This document shows positions 23,828-31,484 of a stretch of DNA of 64,000 nucleotides, piece after piece. The DNA is from Kribbella pratensis (GTDB lineage: Bacteria; Actinomycetota; Actinomycetes; Propionibacteriales; Kribbellaceae). Numbering within the stretch: the stretch's first letter is position 1; every line of letters begins with the position of its first letter. The stretch lies in assembly GCF_004365355.1 (NCBI RefSeq), contig NZ_SODP01000001.1:124001-188000 (forward strand), given 5' to 3'. The notes beneath the pieces were generated by a model. That model had not been told where the DNA came from, did not search any database, and was given only the letters and a program-made list of their open reading frames with translations. Both the position numbers and the translations under genes were made by a program.

Positions 23828-25503
23828 CGGAAACAGTGGATACGGTCGAGACCCCGGTCCGGGGCGAAACCGATGTCCTGAAGAAGATCGACGCCATCGA
23901 GGTGGCCGCTAAGGCCGGCGACGGTCGGCTCGACCCGGTGGTGCTCACCGAGGCGACGCAGATCGTCGACCGGGCCGGACAACGCCTGCGCATGTCCGGC
24001 GACCTGACTGTCGTCGCGCTGGCCGGCGCGACGGGCTCCGGCAAGTCGTCGCTGTTCAACGCGCTGACCGGGCTCGACCTGGCCGCGATCGGGACGCGTC
24101 GGCCCACAAGCTCGATGCCGCTCGCCTGTGTCTGGGGCGACGAGCCGGCCGGTGAGGTGCTGAGCTGGCTCGGTATCCCGCGCCGGCACCAGGTGCAGCA
24201 CCGGAGCTCGCTCGAGGAGGCGCACTCCGAGGACCTGGACGGACTCGTCCTGCTGGACCTTCCCGACCACGACTCGACCGAGGTCGAGCACCGCCTGATC
24301 GTCGACCGGCTCGTGGAGTTGGTCGACCTGCTCGTGTGGGTGGTGGACCCGCAGAAGTACGCCGACGCGGCGCTGCACAACCGGTACATCAAACCGTTCG
24401 CCTCGCATTCCGGGGTGATGGTGTTCGCGCTGAATCACATCGACAAGCTGACGCCGGAGCAGCGGAAGAGCTGCCTGGAAGACCTGGACCGGCTGCTCAA
24501 GTCGGACGGTCTCAGGTCGCCGTCGGTCGTCGCGACCTCGGCCGTCAGCGGCGATGGTCTGGAAGAGGTACGCGGCCTGCTGGTCAAGCGGGTCAGTAAC
24601 AAGCGCTCGGCCCGCGAGCGACTCTCCGCCGACGTGGACCGCGTCGCGGACAGGATGGCGAGTCAGTGCGGCAACGCGAAGACGCCCGAGATCGCCGAGG
24701 CTGACGTCACCGAACTGGTCGACGCGCTCTCGGACGCGAGCGGGCTGTCGGTCGTTGCCGACGCAGTACGCCGCTCCTACCTGCAGCGTGCTCGGGCTGC
24801 GACGGGATGGCCGTTGACCAAGTGGCTCGAGCGGTTCCGTCCGGATCCGTTGCGCCGGTTGCACGGCGACCAGGTGTCGCGCGAGCAGGGCAAGGCGTTG
24901 CGCAAGTCGGCATCGAGCGAGGTCGCGATCGCGCGCTCTTCGTTGCCTGCGGCAACACCGGTGCAGCGGGCGCGGATGGATGCCGCCGTACGCACGATCA
25001 CGAACAAGGCTGCGGATGGGCTGTCGCGTCCGTGGGCGGATTCGGTCCGGACGGCGATCCGGCGGCGCGAGGAGTCGCTCGGCGACGAGCTCGACCAGTC
25101 GGTCGCGCGGACGGACCTTGGTGTCACCAACAATCCGGGCTGGTGGAGCTTCGCGCGGATCGTGCAATGGCTGCTGTTTCTGGTCACGCTCGGCGGTGCC
25201 GCGTGGCTGATCGCCTTGCTGGTGGCGCGGATCGCCGATCTGAACGACCCGCCGCTGCCGGAGTGGAACGGCATCCCCTACGCGTGGATCATGCTGGTCG
25301 GTGGTGCCGTCCTGGGCCTGGCGGTCTCCCTCGTCTGCCGGGTGTTCGCGACCACCGGGGCGCTGCGTCGCTCCCGTCAGGTGGAGAAGGCGCTGCGGAG
25401 CGAACTCGAGAAGGTTGCCGACAGCCACGTAGTTGCGCCGGCTCGTGAAGAGCTCGCCGCATACACGACCTGCCGCGACAGCCTCGCCATTGCACGCGGC
25501 TAG
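23824..25503 (+). CDS. YfjP-type membrane-associated GTPase
   Basis: A 559-residue GTPase overlapping the previous gene by four bases (GTGA). The P-loop GATGSGKSSLFNALTG starts at about residue 68, the switch-I Thr lies in RRPTSSMPLACVW, G3 is LLDLPDHDS, G4 is ALNHIDKL and G5-like VATSAVSGDGLEE. A helical region follows, then two adjacent membrane helices near residues 445-470 (IVQWLLFLVTLGGAAWLIALL) and 490-512 (WIMLVGGAVLGLAVSLVCRVF), and a final amphipathic helix. Two-helix hairpins after a GTPase core are typical of bacterial dynamin-related and YfjP proteins that act on the cytoplasmic membrane. Partnering with the upstream large GTPase is inferred from the overlap. Confidence 0.85.
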   Translation: MTETVDTVETPVRGETDVLKKIDAIEVAAKAGDGRLDPVVLTEATQIVDRAGQRLRMSGDLTVVALAGATGSGKSSLFNALTGLDLAAIGTRRPTSSMPLACVWGDEPAGEVLSWLGIPRRHQVQHRSSLEEAHSEDLDGLVLLDLPDHDSTEVEHRLIVDRLVELVDLLVWVVDPQKYADAALHNRYIKPFASHSGVMVFALNHIDKLTPEQRKSCLEDLDRLLKSDGLRSPSVVATSAVSGDGLEEVRGLLVKRVSNKRSARERLSADVDRVADRMASQCGNAKTPEIAEADVTELVDALSDASGLSVVADAVRRSYLQRARAATGWPLTKWLERFRPDPLRRLHGDQVSREQGKALRKSASSEVAIARSSLPAATPVQRARMDAAVRTITNKAADGLSRPWADSVRTAIRRREESLGDELDQSVARTDLGVTNNPGWWSFARIVQWLLFLVTLGGAAWLIALLVARIADLNDPPLPEWNGIPYAWIMLVGGAVLGLAVSLVCRVFATTGALRRSRQVEKALRSELEKVADSHVVAPAREELAAYTTCRDSLAIARG

Positions 25504-25580
25504 GCGCCCACCGGTCTGGTAACCGAGCTGCCGCCGGAGCACGCGCACGAGTTGGCGCGCGCCCCGGCGGACAGCAGAGG

Positions 25581-26198
25581 TCAGAGCTCGGCGTCGGGGG
25601 CGTACTGAGACATCGAGATCTTGGCCGCGGAGTTCAGGTCTTCCTCCGTCGTCGTTCCTGAGGCGCGGATGGCTTCGATCCAGGCTCGGACCGACTGCTC
25701 GTTGTAGCTGATCACCTCGGCGGAGTTGGCCATCTCGGTCGGGTCGGCGTCCGCGGGGAGCTCGCCGGTGACGTAGAGCGCGAGGCCGAGCAGGCCGCCG
25801 TCCCAGCCCGGGCCGACCCAGAGCGCCCCCGCGCCGCCGGGCGCCGGAGCCTCGCTCATCGAGTGCTCGAGCTCCAGCTCGGTGGAGGCGTCCGCTCCGG
25901 GGAGCAAACGCAGCTCGAGAAGGCTGTTGGGGCCGCCAAAGGTGACCTTGAACCGCTTGGGCGGCTCGCATTCCAGGATCTCGCCGCCGGCGTTGCCCTC
26001 CAGCTGGAAGGAGCCGCCGACCTCGAGGGTGCCGGAGACGGGCATGAACCAGCGCTTCATCCGGTCGGGATCCGTGAGGGCGTCCCACACCTCCGCCGGC
26101 TCGGCCTTGTACGAGCGGCGCATCAGCACCGTCACGGTCTCGCCGGTGCGGCTGACCTCGCGTTGGACCGCGTTGATGTGCTCGAGGATGTCGATCAC
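25581..26198 (-). CDS. SRPBCC (AHSA1-like) domain protein
   Basis: A 205-residue protein. Residues about 20-160 form an AHSA1/START-like domain: RRSYKAEPAEVWDALTDPDRMKRWF is the typical first helix-grip segment, and GGEILECEPPKRFKVTF follows. An acidic C-terminal part (EEDLNSAAKISMSQYAPDAEL) is extra. GTG at 26198 has AGGGAAC-type sequence upstream. Such proteins bind hydrophobic ligands or act as chaperone cofactors. A short palindrome CTTATATAAG lies about 55 bases upstream and may be part of its promoter. No regulator is directly attached, unlike the second SRPBCC gene at 28974. Confidence 0.82.
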   Translation of the reverse strand: MIDILEHINAVQREVSRTGETVTVLMRRSYKAEPAEVWDALTDPDRMKRWFMPVSGTLEVGGSFQLEGNAGGEILECEPPKRFKVTFGGPNSLLELRLLPGADASTELELEHSMSEAPAPGGAGALWVGPGWDGGLLGLALYVTGELPADADPTEMANSAEVISYNEQSVRAWIEAIRASGTTTEEDLNSAAKISMSQYAPDAEL

Positions 26199-26279
26199 AG
26201 GTAGTTCCCTCTCCTGCTCGGCTGCTGGGGTAGACCTCAGAATGCCGGGCGGTGCTTATATAAGTCAAGACTGAGATAA

Positions 26280-26741
26280 TCATGCCGCCTCCGCCGACAG
26301 GGGGAGTGGTGCGACGGGGTACTCGTCGGCAGGGAACGGTGTGGCGGTCACCTCAGCAACGGCGTGCTCACCTCGCGGAGCGGACTTGGAGAACGTCGCC
26401 GTGCCTCGGTTGAGGTCATGCCCGATCGTGAACGCTTCCAGGACGAGGCGGCTCCGCTGCTCGCCCTTGTCGTCGGTCCACTCGTGGGTCCGGAGCTTGC
26501 CGGAGACGATGACCGGCTGACCGATGCGCGTCGAGTCGAACGCGTTCTGGGCGAGGTAGCGCCAGCACTCCACCTGAAGCCACGAGGTGGTCTTCTCGAC
26601 GAACCTGCCGAGGACCTTGTCGAACTGCCTGGGGGTGGAGGCGAGCCGGAACGAGAGGTGGGGGACCTGGCCTATCTCCTTGAAGTCGGGTTCGCTGCCG
26701 ATCCGGCCGACCACGGTCAGGTGGATTTCGTTGACGCTCAT
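26280..26741 (-). CDS. Single-stranded DNA-binding protein paralogue without acidic tip
   Basis: A 153-residue SSB-fold protein. ATG at 26741 has GGAAGG nine bases upstream. The OB fold is clear: NEIHLTVVGRIGSEPDFK, LSFRLASTPRQFDK, TTSWLQVECWRYLAQNAF (the aromatic core), IGQPVIVSGKLRTHEW and RSRLVLEAFTIGHDL. The C-terminus ends PVAPLPLSAEAA and lacks the DDDxPF tip that housekeeping SSBs use to recruit partners. The gene is not beside rpsF/rpsR. It is therefore probably a secondary SSB, as found in competence or sporulation contexts of other actinobacteria. Its role here is unknown. Confidence 0.83.
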   Translation of the reverse strand: MSVNEIHLTVVGRIGSEPDFKEIGQVPHLSFRLASTPRQFDKVLGRFVEKTTSWLQVECWRYLAQNAFDSTRIGQPVIVSGKLRTHEWTDDKGEQRSRLVLEAFTIGHDLNRGTATFSKSAPRGEHAVAEVTATPFPADEYPVAPLPLSAEAA

Positions 26742-26838
26742 CGGGTTCTGCCTTCCGTGCGGATGTCCTGTCGACGGAGAAGATGCACTCGTCGCGCCCC
26801 GATCGGACGCCCGAATTCGCGGCTGTGGAGAAAGCACA

Positions 26839-26844
26839 TAGGCT
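26839..26844 (+). promoter_or_regulatory. TAGGCT -10 box for leaderless ettA
   Basis: TAGGCT ends six bases before the ATG at 26851. No ribosome site is visible between them. Confidence 0.55.
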
Positions 26845-26850
26845 CTAGGT

Positions 26851-28533
26851 ATGGCGGAATTCATCTACACACTTCGCAACGTCCGGAAGGCGCACGGTGA
26901 CAAGGTCGTTCTCGACAACGTCACCCTGAACTTCCTCACCGGCGCGAAGATCGGCGTGGTCGGGCCCAACGGCACCGGTAAGTCCTCGCTGTTCAAGATC
27001 ATGGCGGGGCTCGACCAGCCCTCCAACGGCGAGGCGCGGCTGGCGGAGGGGGCGACGGTCGGGATCCTGCTGCAGGAGCCGCCGCTGACCGAGGGCAAGA
27101 CCGTGCTGGAGAACGTGCAGGAAGGGGTCGGCGACACCAAGCAGAAGCTCGATCGCTTCAACGAGATCTCCGCCGAGCTGGCCGACCCGGACGCCGACTA
27201 CGACACGCTGCTCGCCGAGATGGGCGACCTGCAGACCGAGCTCGACCACCGCAACGCCTGGGACATCGACGCCCAGTTGGAGCAGGCGATGGACGCGCTG
27301 CGGTGCCCGCCGCCGGACGCGATCGTCGACAAGCTCTCCGGTGGTGAGCGCCGCCGGGTCGCGCTGTGCAAGCTCCTGCTGCAGCAGCCCGATCTCCTGC
27401 TGCTGGACGAGCCCACCAACCACCTTGACGCCGAGTCGGTGCAGTGGCTGGAGCAGCACCTGCAGAAGTACCCGGGCGCCGTCATGGCGATCACCCACGA
27501 CCGGTACTTCCTGGACAACGTCGCCGAGTGGATTCTCGAGCTCGACCGCGGCCGGACGTACGGCTACGAGGGCAACTACTCGAAGTACCTGGAGACCAAG
27601 CAGGCGCGTCTGGTCGTCGAAGGTCAGAAGGACGCCAAGCGGCAGAAGATCCTCGAGCGCGAGCTCGAGTGGGTCCGGTCGAACGCGAAGGGCCGGCAGT
27701 CCAAGAGCAAGGCACGCCTGCAGCGCTACGAAGAGCTGGCCGCCGAGGCCGAGCGCGCCAAGAAGCTGGATATCGACGAGATCAACATCCCGCCGGGTCC
27801 GCGCCTGGGCAGCACGGTGCTCGAGGTCAGCAAGCTGGAGAAGGGCTTCGGCGACCGCAAGCTGATCGAGGGCCTGAGCTTCTCGCTGCCGCGGGCCGGC
27901 ATCGTCGGCATCGTCGGTCCGAACGGCGTCGGCAAGTCGACGCTGTTCCGGATGATCGTCGGCGAGGAGCAGCCGGACGCGGGCAGCCTGAAGCTCGGCG
28001 AGACGGTCAAGATCTCGTACGTCGACCAGTCGCGCGGCGGCCTGGACCCGAAGAAGACGGTCTGGCAGCAGGTCTCCGACGAGCTCGACTTCATCAAGGT
28101 CGCGAACTTCGAGATGCCGAGCCGCGCGTACGTCGCGTCGTTCGGCTTCAAGGGTCCCGACCAGCAGAAGCCAACCGGCGTACTGTCCGGGGGTGAGCGG
28201 AACCGGCTGAACCTCGCGCTGACGCTGAAGATGGGCGGCAACCTGCTGCTGCTCGACGAGCCGACCAACGACCTGGACGTCGAGACCCTGCAGTCGCTCG
28301 AGGATGCGCTGCTGGAGTTCCCGGGCTGTGCGGTGGTCGTGTCCCACGACCGGTGGTTCCTGGACCGCGTGGCAACCCACATTCTCGCCTGGGAAGGCAC
28401 CGACGAGGACCCGGCGAAGTGGTTCTGGTTCGAGGGCAACTTCGCGTCGTACGAGGCGAACAAGGTCGAGCGGCTCGGCCCGGAGGCGGCCCGTCCGCAC
28501 CGGGTCACCCACCGCAAGCTCACTCGCGACTGA
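26851..28533 (+). CDS. ettA: Energy-dependent translational throttle protein EttA (ABC-F ATPase)
   Basis: A 560-residue ABC-F protein with two ATP-binding cassettes and no membrane part. Cassette 1 has GPNGTGKSSLFKI, LSGGERRRVALCKLLLQ and LLLDEPTNHLDAESVQWLE. The linker is rich in charged residues (VEGQKDAKRQKILERELEWVR). Cassette 2 has GPNGVGKSTLFRM, LSGGERNRLNLALTL and LLDEPTNDLDVETLQSLE. Length and the arm insertion fit EttA, which binds the ribosomal E-site and gates translation by ADP/ATP ratio. The start appears leaderless. A GC hairpin follows the stop. Confidence 0.93.
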   Translation: MAEFIYTLRNVRKAHGDKVVLDNVTLNFLTGAKIGVVGPNGTGKSSLFKIMAGLDQPSNGEARLAEGATVGILLQEPPLTEGKTVLENVQEGVGDTKQKLDRFNEISAELADPDADYDTLLAEMGDLQTELDHRNAWDIDAQLEQAMDALRCPPPDAIVDKLSGGERRRVALCKLLLQQPDLLLLDEPTNHLDAESVQWLEQHLQKYPGAVMAITHDRYFLDNVAEWILELDRGRTYGYEGNYSKYLETKQARLVVEGQKDAKRQKILERELEWVRSNAKGRQSKSKARLQRYEELAAEAERAKKLDIDEINIPPGPRLGSTVLEVSKLEKGFGDRKLIEGLSFSLPRAGIVGIVGPNGVGKSTLFRMIVGEEQPDAGSLKLGETVKISYVDQSRGGLDPKKTVWQQVSDELDFIKVANFEMPSRAYVASFGFKGPDQQKPTGVLSGGERNRLNLALTLKMGGNLLLLDEPTNDLDVETLQSLEDALLEFPGCAVVVSHDRWFLDRVATHILAWEGTDEDPAKWFWFEGNFASYEANKVERLGPEAARPHRVTHRKLTRD

Positions 28534-28546
28534 GCAAGCCGTCGAA

Positions 28547-28577
28547 GGGCCCCGCTTCCGGATCGGAGGCGGGGTCC
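28547..28577 (+). terminator. Hairpin downstream of ettA
   Basis: Arms CCCCGCTTCCG and CGGAGGCGGGG (one G-T pair) with a three-base GAT loop, extended by GG/CC. It lies 13 bases behind the ettA stop; no T-run follows. Confidence 0.75.
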
Positions 28578-28638
28578 TCCGTGCTTTCTGACAGTTAGCC
28601 CTTGCGCTAAGTATTAGCTCACCGCAATACTCAGCCTC

Positions 28639-28977
28639 ATGGCACAGTATTCGGCTGACGTGGACGGCGTGTTCGTCGCGCTCGCTGATCCGACCCGGCG
28701 CAGTGTGATCCGGCGACTCGGGCGCGGGCCGACCAGCGTGGGTGAGCTCGCGGCCGACTTCCCGATCACCCTGCCCTCGTTCATGAAGCACGTCCGGACG
28801 CTCGAGTCGAACGGGCTGATCCGCACGGTCAAGGTCGGCCGGGTGCGGACCTGTGTGCTGAACCGCGAGCGACTCGCGCTCGTCGACGACTGGCTCGCCG
28901 AGCAGCGCCGGATCTGGACGGACCGCACGGACCGGCTGGAACGCCTCGTCACGGAATCCCAGGAGGAAGAGTCATGA
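28639..28977 (+). CDS. ArsR-family regulator
   Basis: A 112-residue winged-helix regulator. It starts DVDGVFVALADPTRRSVIRRL, continues SVGELAADFPITLPSFMKHVRTLESNGLIRTVKVGRVRTC, and lacks the metal-binding Cys residues of ArsR/SmtB proteins. This is the subtype commonly coupled to SRPBCC proteins. The next gene starts within its stop (ATGA). A small inverted pair (CTAAGTATTAG at 28606-28616) just upstream could be its operator. Confidence 0.88.
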   Translation: MAQYSADVDGVFVALADPTRRSVIRRLGRGPTSVGELAADFPITLPSFMKHVRTLESNGLIRTVKVGRVRTCVLNRERLALVDDWLAEQRRIWTDRTDRLERLVTESQEEES

Positions 28978-29447
28978 TTGATCCCGAGCTTGATCTGACC
29001 GTCGAGCGCGTGATCCGAGCGCCGCGGGCGACCGTCTGGAAGGCCTGGACCGATCCGGCGAAGTTCGCGCAGTGGTGGGTGCCGGCGCCCGCGGTGTGCC
29101 GGGTCGACAGGCTCGAGGTTCGTCCCGGCGGGGCGATGGTCACCCAGCTGAGCGAGGACGGGACGCAGTTCGTGCCGCATCTGGATGCGAGCTTCCTCGT
29201 GGTCGAGGAGATCGAGCGACTGGTGTTCACCAATGCGATCGACAGCAGCTGGCGTCCTGCCAGCCCTGAGCCGTTTCTGATGACGGCCGAGGTGATGCTC
29301 GCGGAGCATCCGGAGGGCACGGACTACCGGATCATCGTGCGGCACGGGACGTCCGCTGCTCGGGCGCGGCATGAGGAGCTAGGGTTCGCGGACGGCTGGG
29401 GAACCGTCACGAAGCAGCTCGCTGCGGTCGTGGAGGGCATGCGATGA
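28974..29447 (+). CDS. SRPBCC (AHSA1-like) protein, partner of ArsR
   Basis: A 157-residue AHSA1-type SRPBCC protein: LTVERVIRAPRATVWKAW, DPAKFAQWWVPAPAVC, RVDRLEVRPGGAMVTQL and EIERLVFTNAIDSSWRP. It overlaps the ArsR gene by four bases and the RibD-like gene by four bases, so the three form one translationally coupled operon. ArsR-SRPBCC pairs are common in actinobacteria; the ligand is generally unknown. Confidence 0.88.
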   Translation: MIDPELDLTVERVIRAPRATVWKAWTDPAKFAQWWVPAPAVCRVDRLEVRPGGAMVTQLSEDGTQFVPHLDASFLVVEEIERLVFTNAIDSSWRPASPEPFLMTAEVMLAEHPEGTDYRIIVRHGTSAARARHEELGFADGWGTVTKQLAAVVEGMR

Positions 29448-30061
29448 GGCTCGTACTGATGGAGTTCGTGACGCTGGACGGCGTCAGCCAAGGGCCTGGG
29501 TCTCCGAGCGAAGACACGAGCGACGGGTTCACCCGTGGCGGGTGGCTGGTGCCATTCATCGACGAGACGTTCGTACGTCGTACTTCCGAGTGGCTCGACC
29601 TTGCTGATGGGTTGTTGCTGGGACGGCGGACGTACGACGCGTTCGCGCGGGACTGGCCGCGGATCACCGACCCCGACGATCCGTTCGCGGATCGGATGAA
29701 CTCACTGCCGAAGTACGTCGTGAGCCAAACGATCAGCGAAGGTGGTTGGCAGCCGACCACCGTCCTGCAGCTCGACGGCGTTGAAGAGCTGAAGGCGCGA
29801 GAGGGTCGCGAGCTGCAGATCCATGGGAGTGCTCGGTTGGGTAGCGCGCTGGTGCGGGCCGGGCTGGTGGATGTGGTGCGATTGGTGGTTGCGCCAACAG
29901 TCATCGGGGCCGGCAGGCGGCTGTTCGAGCAATCGGCTGAGACTGCGGGGCTGAAGTTGGCGAAGTATGAGGCAACGCCGAGTGGCCTGATGCTGTTGGA
30001 GTACGAGACTGCCGGCGTTGCTGCGGTGGGGGATTACGAAGGCGTCAGCGCGTTTGTGTGA
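29444..30061 (+). CDS. RibD C-terminal / dihydrofolate-reductase-like protein
   Basis: A 205-residue DHFR-like reductase domain: RLVLMEFVTLDGVSQGPG at the N-terminus, LLLGRRTYDAFARDWP, PKYVVSQTISEGGW, LQIHGSARLGSALVRAGLVD and RLVVAPTVIGAGRRLFEQS. These proteins resemble the reductase half of RibD and bind NADPH, but most stand-alone members are uncharacterised. It is the third gene of the ArsR operon. Its last 17 bases overlap the convergent APH-like gene. Confidence 0.85.
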   Translation: MRLVLMEFVTLDGVSQGPGSPSEDTSDGFTRGGWLVPFIDETFVRRTSEWLDLADGLLLGRRTYDAFARDWPRITDPDDPFADRMNSLPKYVVSQTISEGGWQPTTVLQLDGVEELKAREGRELQIHGSARLGSALVRAGLVDVVRLVVAPTVIGAGRRLFEQSAETAGLKLAKYEATPSGLMLLEYETAGVAAVGDYEGVSAFV

Positions 30062-30917
30062 CGTGGTCGTCCAGGACGGTCTGGATGACCGGGAAGTCCG
30101 CGGTGATGAGCGCCTTCCACAGCGCCCAGCCGCGGGTTCGCGCCCACATTCCAGCGTCCTGGGCGACCGCGGAGCGGAAGGCGTCGCGCGATGAGCCGGA
30201 GAAGAAGGTGTACGCGATCACCAGATCGCAGGCCGGATCGCCGACGCCCGACGTACCGAAGTCGATGACAGCCGTCAGCCGGCCCTCCTGCACCAACAGG
30301 TTTCCGTGCGCGATATCGCCGTGGAACCACACGGGCGGCCGGTCCCAGGTCGACGCCAGGGCGGCGTCCCAGACCTCGCTCGTGAGATCCGCGTCGATGT
30401 GGTCCTTCAATTCGGCGAGGGCCTCGACCGTCTCCTCGTGGTAGTGCTGCAGCGGCGCACCGCGATAGAAGCTGTGCTTGCCGGCGAGTGGTCCGCCCGT
30501 GGCGTCGATGCTCTGCAGTGCGTGGATGAAGTCCGCGATCGCCTCGGCGAAGGCGGGCAGGTCTGTCACGGTCTCGGTCGATGCGGTCCGGCCGTCGATC
30601 CACCGCCGGATCGCCCACGGATGCGGATATCCCTCGCCCGGCGCGCCTTTGGCGATGGCGGTCGGGATCTCGACTGGCAGGTACGGCGCGAGCACCGGCA
30701 ACCACTGGTGTTCCTTGTCCACGGCCGGCACATAGGCAGCAGCCGTTGGAAGGCGCGCGGTCAGATCGGTGCCCAGCCGGTACGTGCGGTTGTCCCAGCC
30801 GTCGACCTTGACCGGCGTCACCGGCAGGTCGGCCCATTGCGGGAACTGCGTCGCGACAAGTCGCCGTACCAGGTCTGCGTCGATGCCGGCGCGGCCGTCT
30901 TCAGGAGAGTCCGTCAC
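30045..30917 (-). CDS. Aminoglycoside phosphotransferase-family (APH) kinase
   Basis: About 290 residues with a protein-kinase-like fold. The N-lobe has TPVKVDGWDNRTYRLGTDLTARLP, the hinge region HPWAIRRWIDG, and the C-lobe the catalytic loop VWFHGDIAHGNLLV and Mg-binding VIDFGTSGVGDPACDL. Despite the name, family members phosphorylate many alcohols (drugs, homoserine, hydroxyurea-type metabolites), and nothing here identifies the substrate. GTG at 30917 is taken as start; a TTG at 30953, six bases from the MarR stop, is an alternative that would couple the two genes. Convergent overlap with the RibD-like gene is 17 bases. Confidence 0.85.
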   Translation of the reverse strand: MTDSPEDGRAGIDADLVRRLVATQFPQWADLPVTPVKVDGWDNRTYRLGTDLTARLPTAAAYVPAVDKEHQWLPVLAPYLPVEIPTAIAKGAPGEGYPHPWAIRRWIDGRTASTETVTDLPAFAEAIADFIHALQSIDATGGPLAGKHSFYRGAPLQHYHEETVEALAELKDHIDADLTSEVWDAALASTWDRPPVWFHGDIAHGNLLVQEGRLTAVIDFGTSGVGDPACDLVIAYTFFSGSSRDAFRSAVAQDAGMWARTRGWALWKALITADFPVIQTVLDDHVTQTR

Positions 30918-30958
30918 ACCGAGAAGGCTTCCGGAGCCGTCCTCCAGGCTCAAACGCT

Positions 30959-31399
30959 TTAGCCGCCGGCTTCAGCGACCGAGTCGGCGAGGAACTCGGA
31001 GATCGTCCGGAGCTCCTCGACACTCCGCGTCGCGAGGATGCCGCGCATCCGCTCGCCCTGGTCGGCGTACAGCGGGACGAGCTTCTCCTGGATCGCCTCG
31101 AACGACGGGGTGACGACCACCTTGCGGCGATCGCCGGGATCGGGCTGCCGGGTGACGAAGCCGTGCGACTCGAGCCGGTCGATGACGCCGGTGACCGTGC
31201 CGGAGGTCAGACCGGTGCGCTCGGCGAGCTGCCGTGGCGTCAGTGGGCCGTACGTCTGCAGCAGCGTCATGAACTGCGAGTCGCTGGCGCCGAGTCCGAC
31301 CTTGGCCGACACGGCGTGGTTGTAGAGCACCGCTTCGGCGATGAATCGGATCAGGCGCCCCTGGATCTCGCCGGTGAGCTCTTCACGAGTACTGGTCAT
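30959..31399 (-). CDS. MarR-family regulator (divergent to FAD monooxygenase)
   Basis: A 146-residue MarR protein. It has the N-terminal dimer helix (ELTGEIQGRLIRFIAEAVLYN), the HTH (LTPRQLAERTGLTSGTVTGVIDRLESHGFV), and the wing RQPDPGDRRKVVVTP. ATG at 31399 (MTSTREEL) fits best; a second ATG at 31414 would add five residues. It is divergent from a FAD-dependent monooxygenase, and the spacer contains an inverted repeat, so it most likely represses that gene until an aromatic or antibiotic-like ligand binds. The APH-like gene follows on the same strand. Confidence 0.88.
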   Translation of the reverse strand: MTSTREELTGEIQGRLIRFIAEAVLYNHAVSAKVGLGASDSQFMTLLQTYGPLTPRQLAERTGLTSGTVTGVIDRLESHGFVTRQPDPGDRRKVVVTPSFEAIQEKLVPLYADQGERMRGILATRSVEELRTISEFLADSVAEAGG

Positions 31400-31439
31400 G
31401 GTCCGCCTCAGCATAGGGCTTGCGTTTCTCTCGGATCTC

Positions 31440-31467
31440 CAAGATACTCGGATTACCGAGATACTTG
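31440..31467. promoter_or_regulatory. Inverted repeat in the MarR / monooxygenase spacer
   Basis: CAAGATACTCGG - ATTA - CCGAGATACTTG. The outer CAAG/CTTG and inner CTCGG/CCGAG parts pair; the middle ATA triplets do not. It is placed 18 bases upstream of the monooxygenase start. Probable MarR operator. Confidence 0.6.
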
Positions 31468-31484
31468 AAGAAGCGAGGGAACCA

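Noticed and set aside
30045..30917. Aminoglycoside resistance gene
   Set aside because: The APH fold is shared by kinases of many substrates; no specific resistance signature can be read from the sequence.
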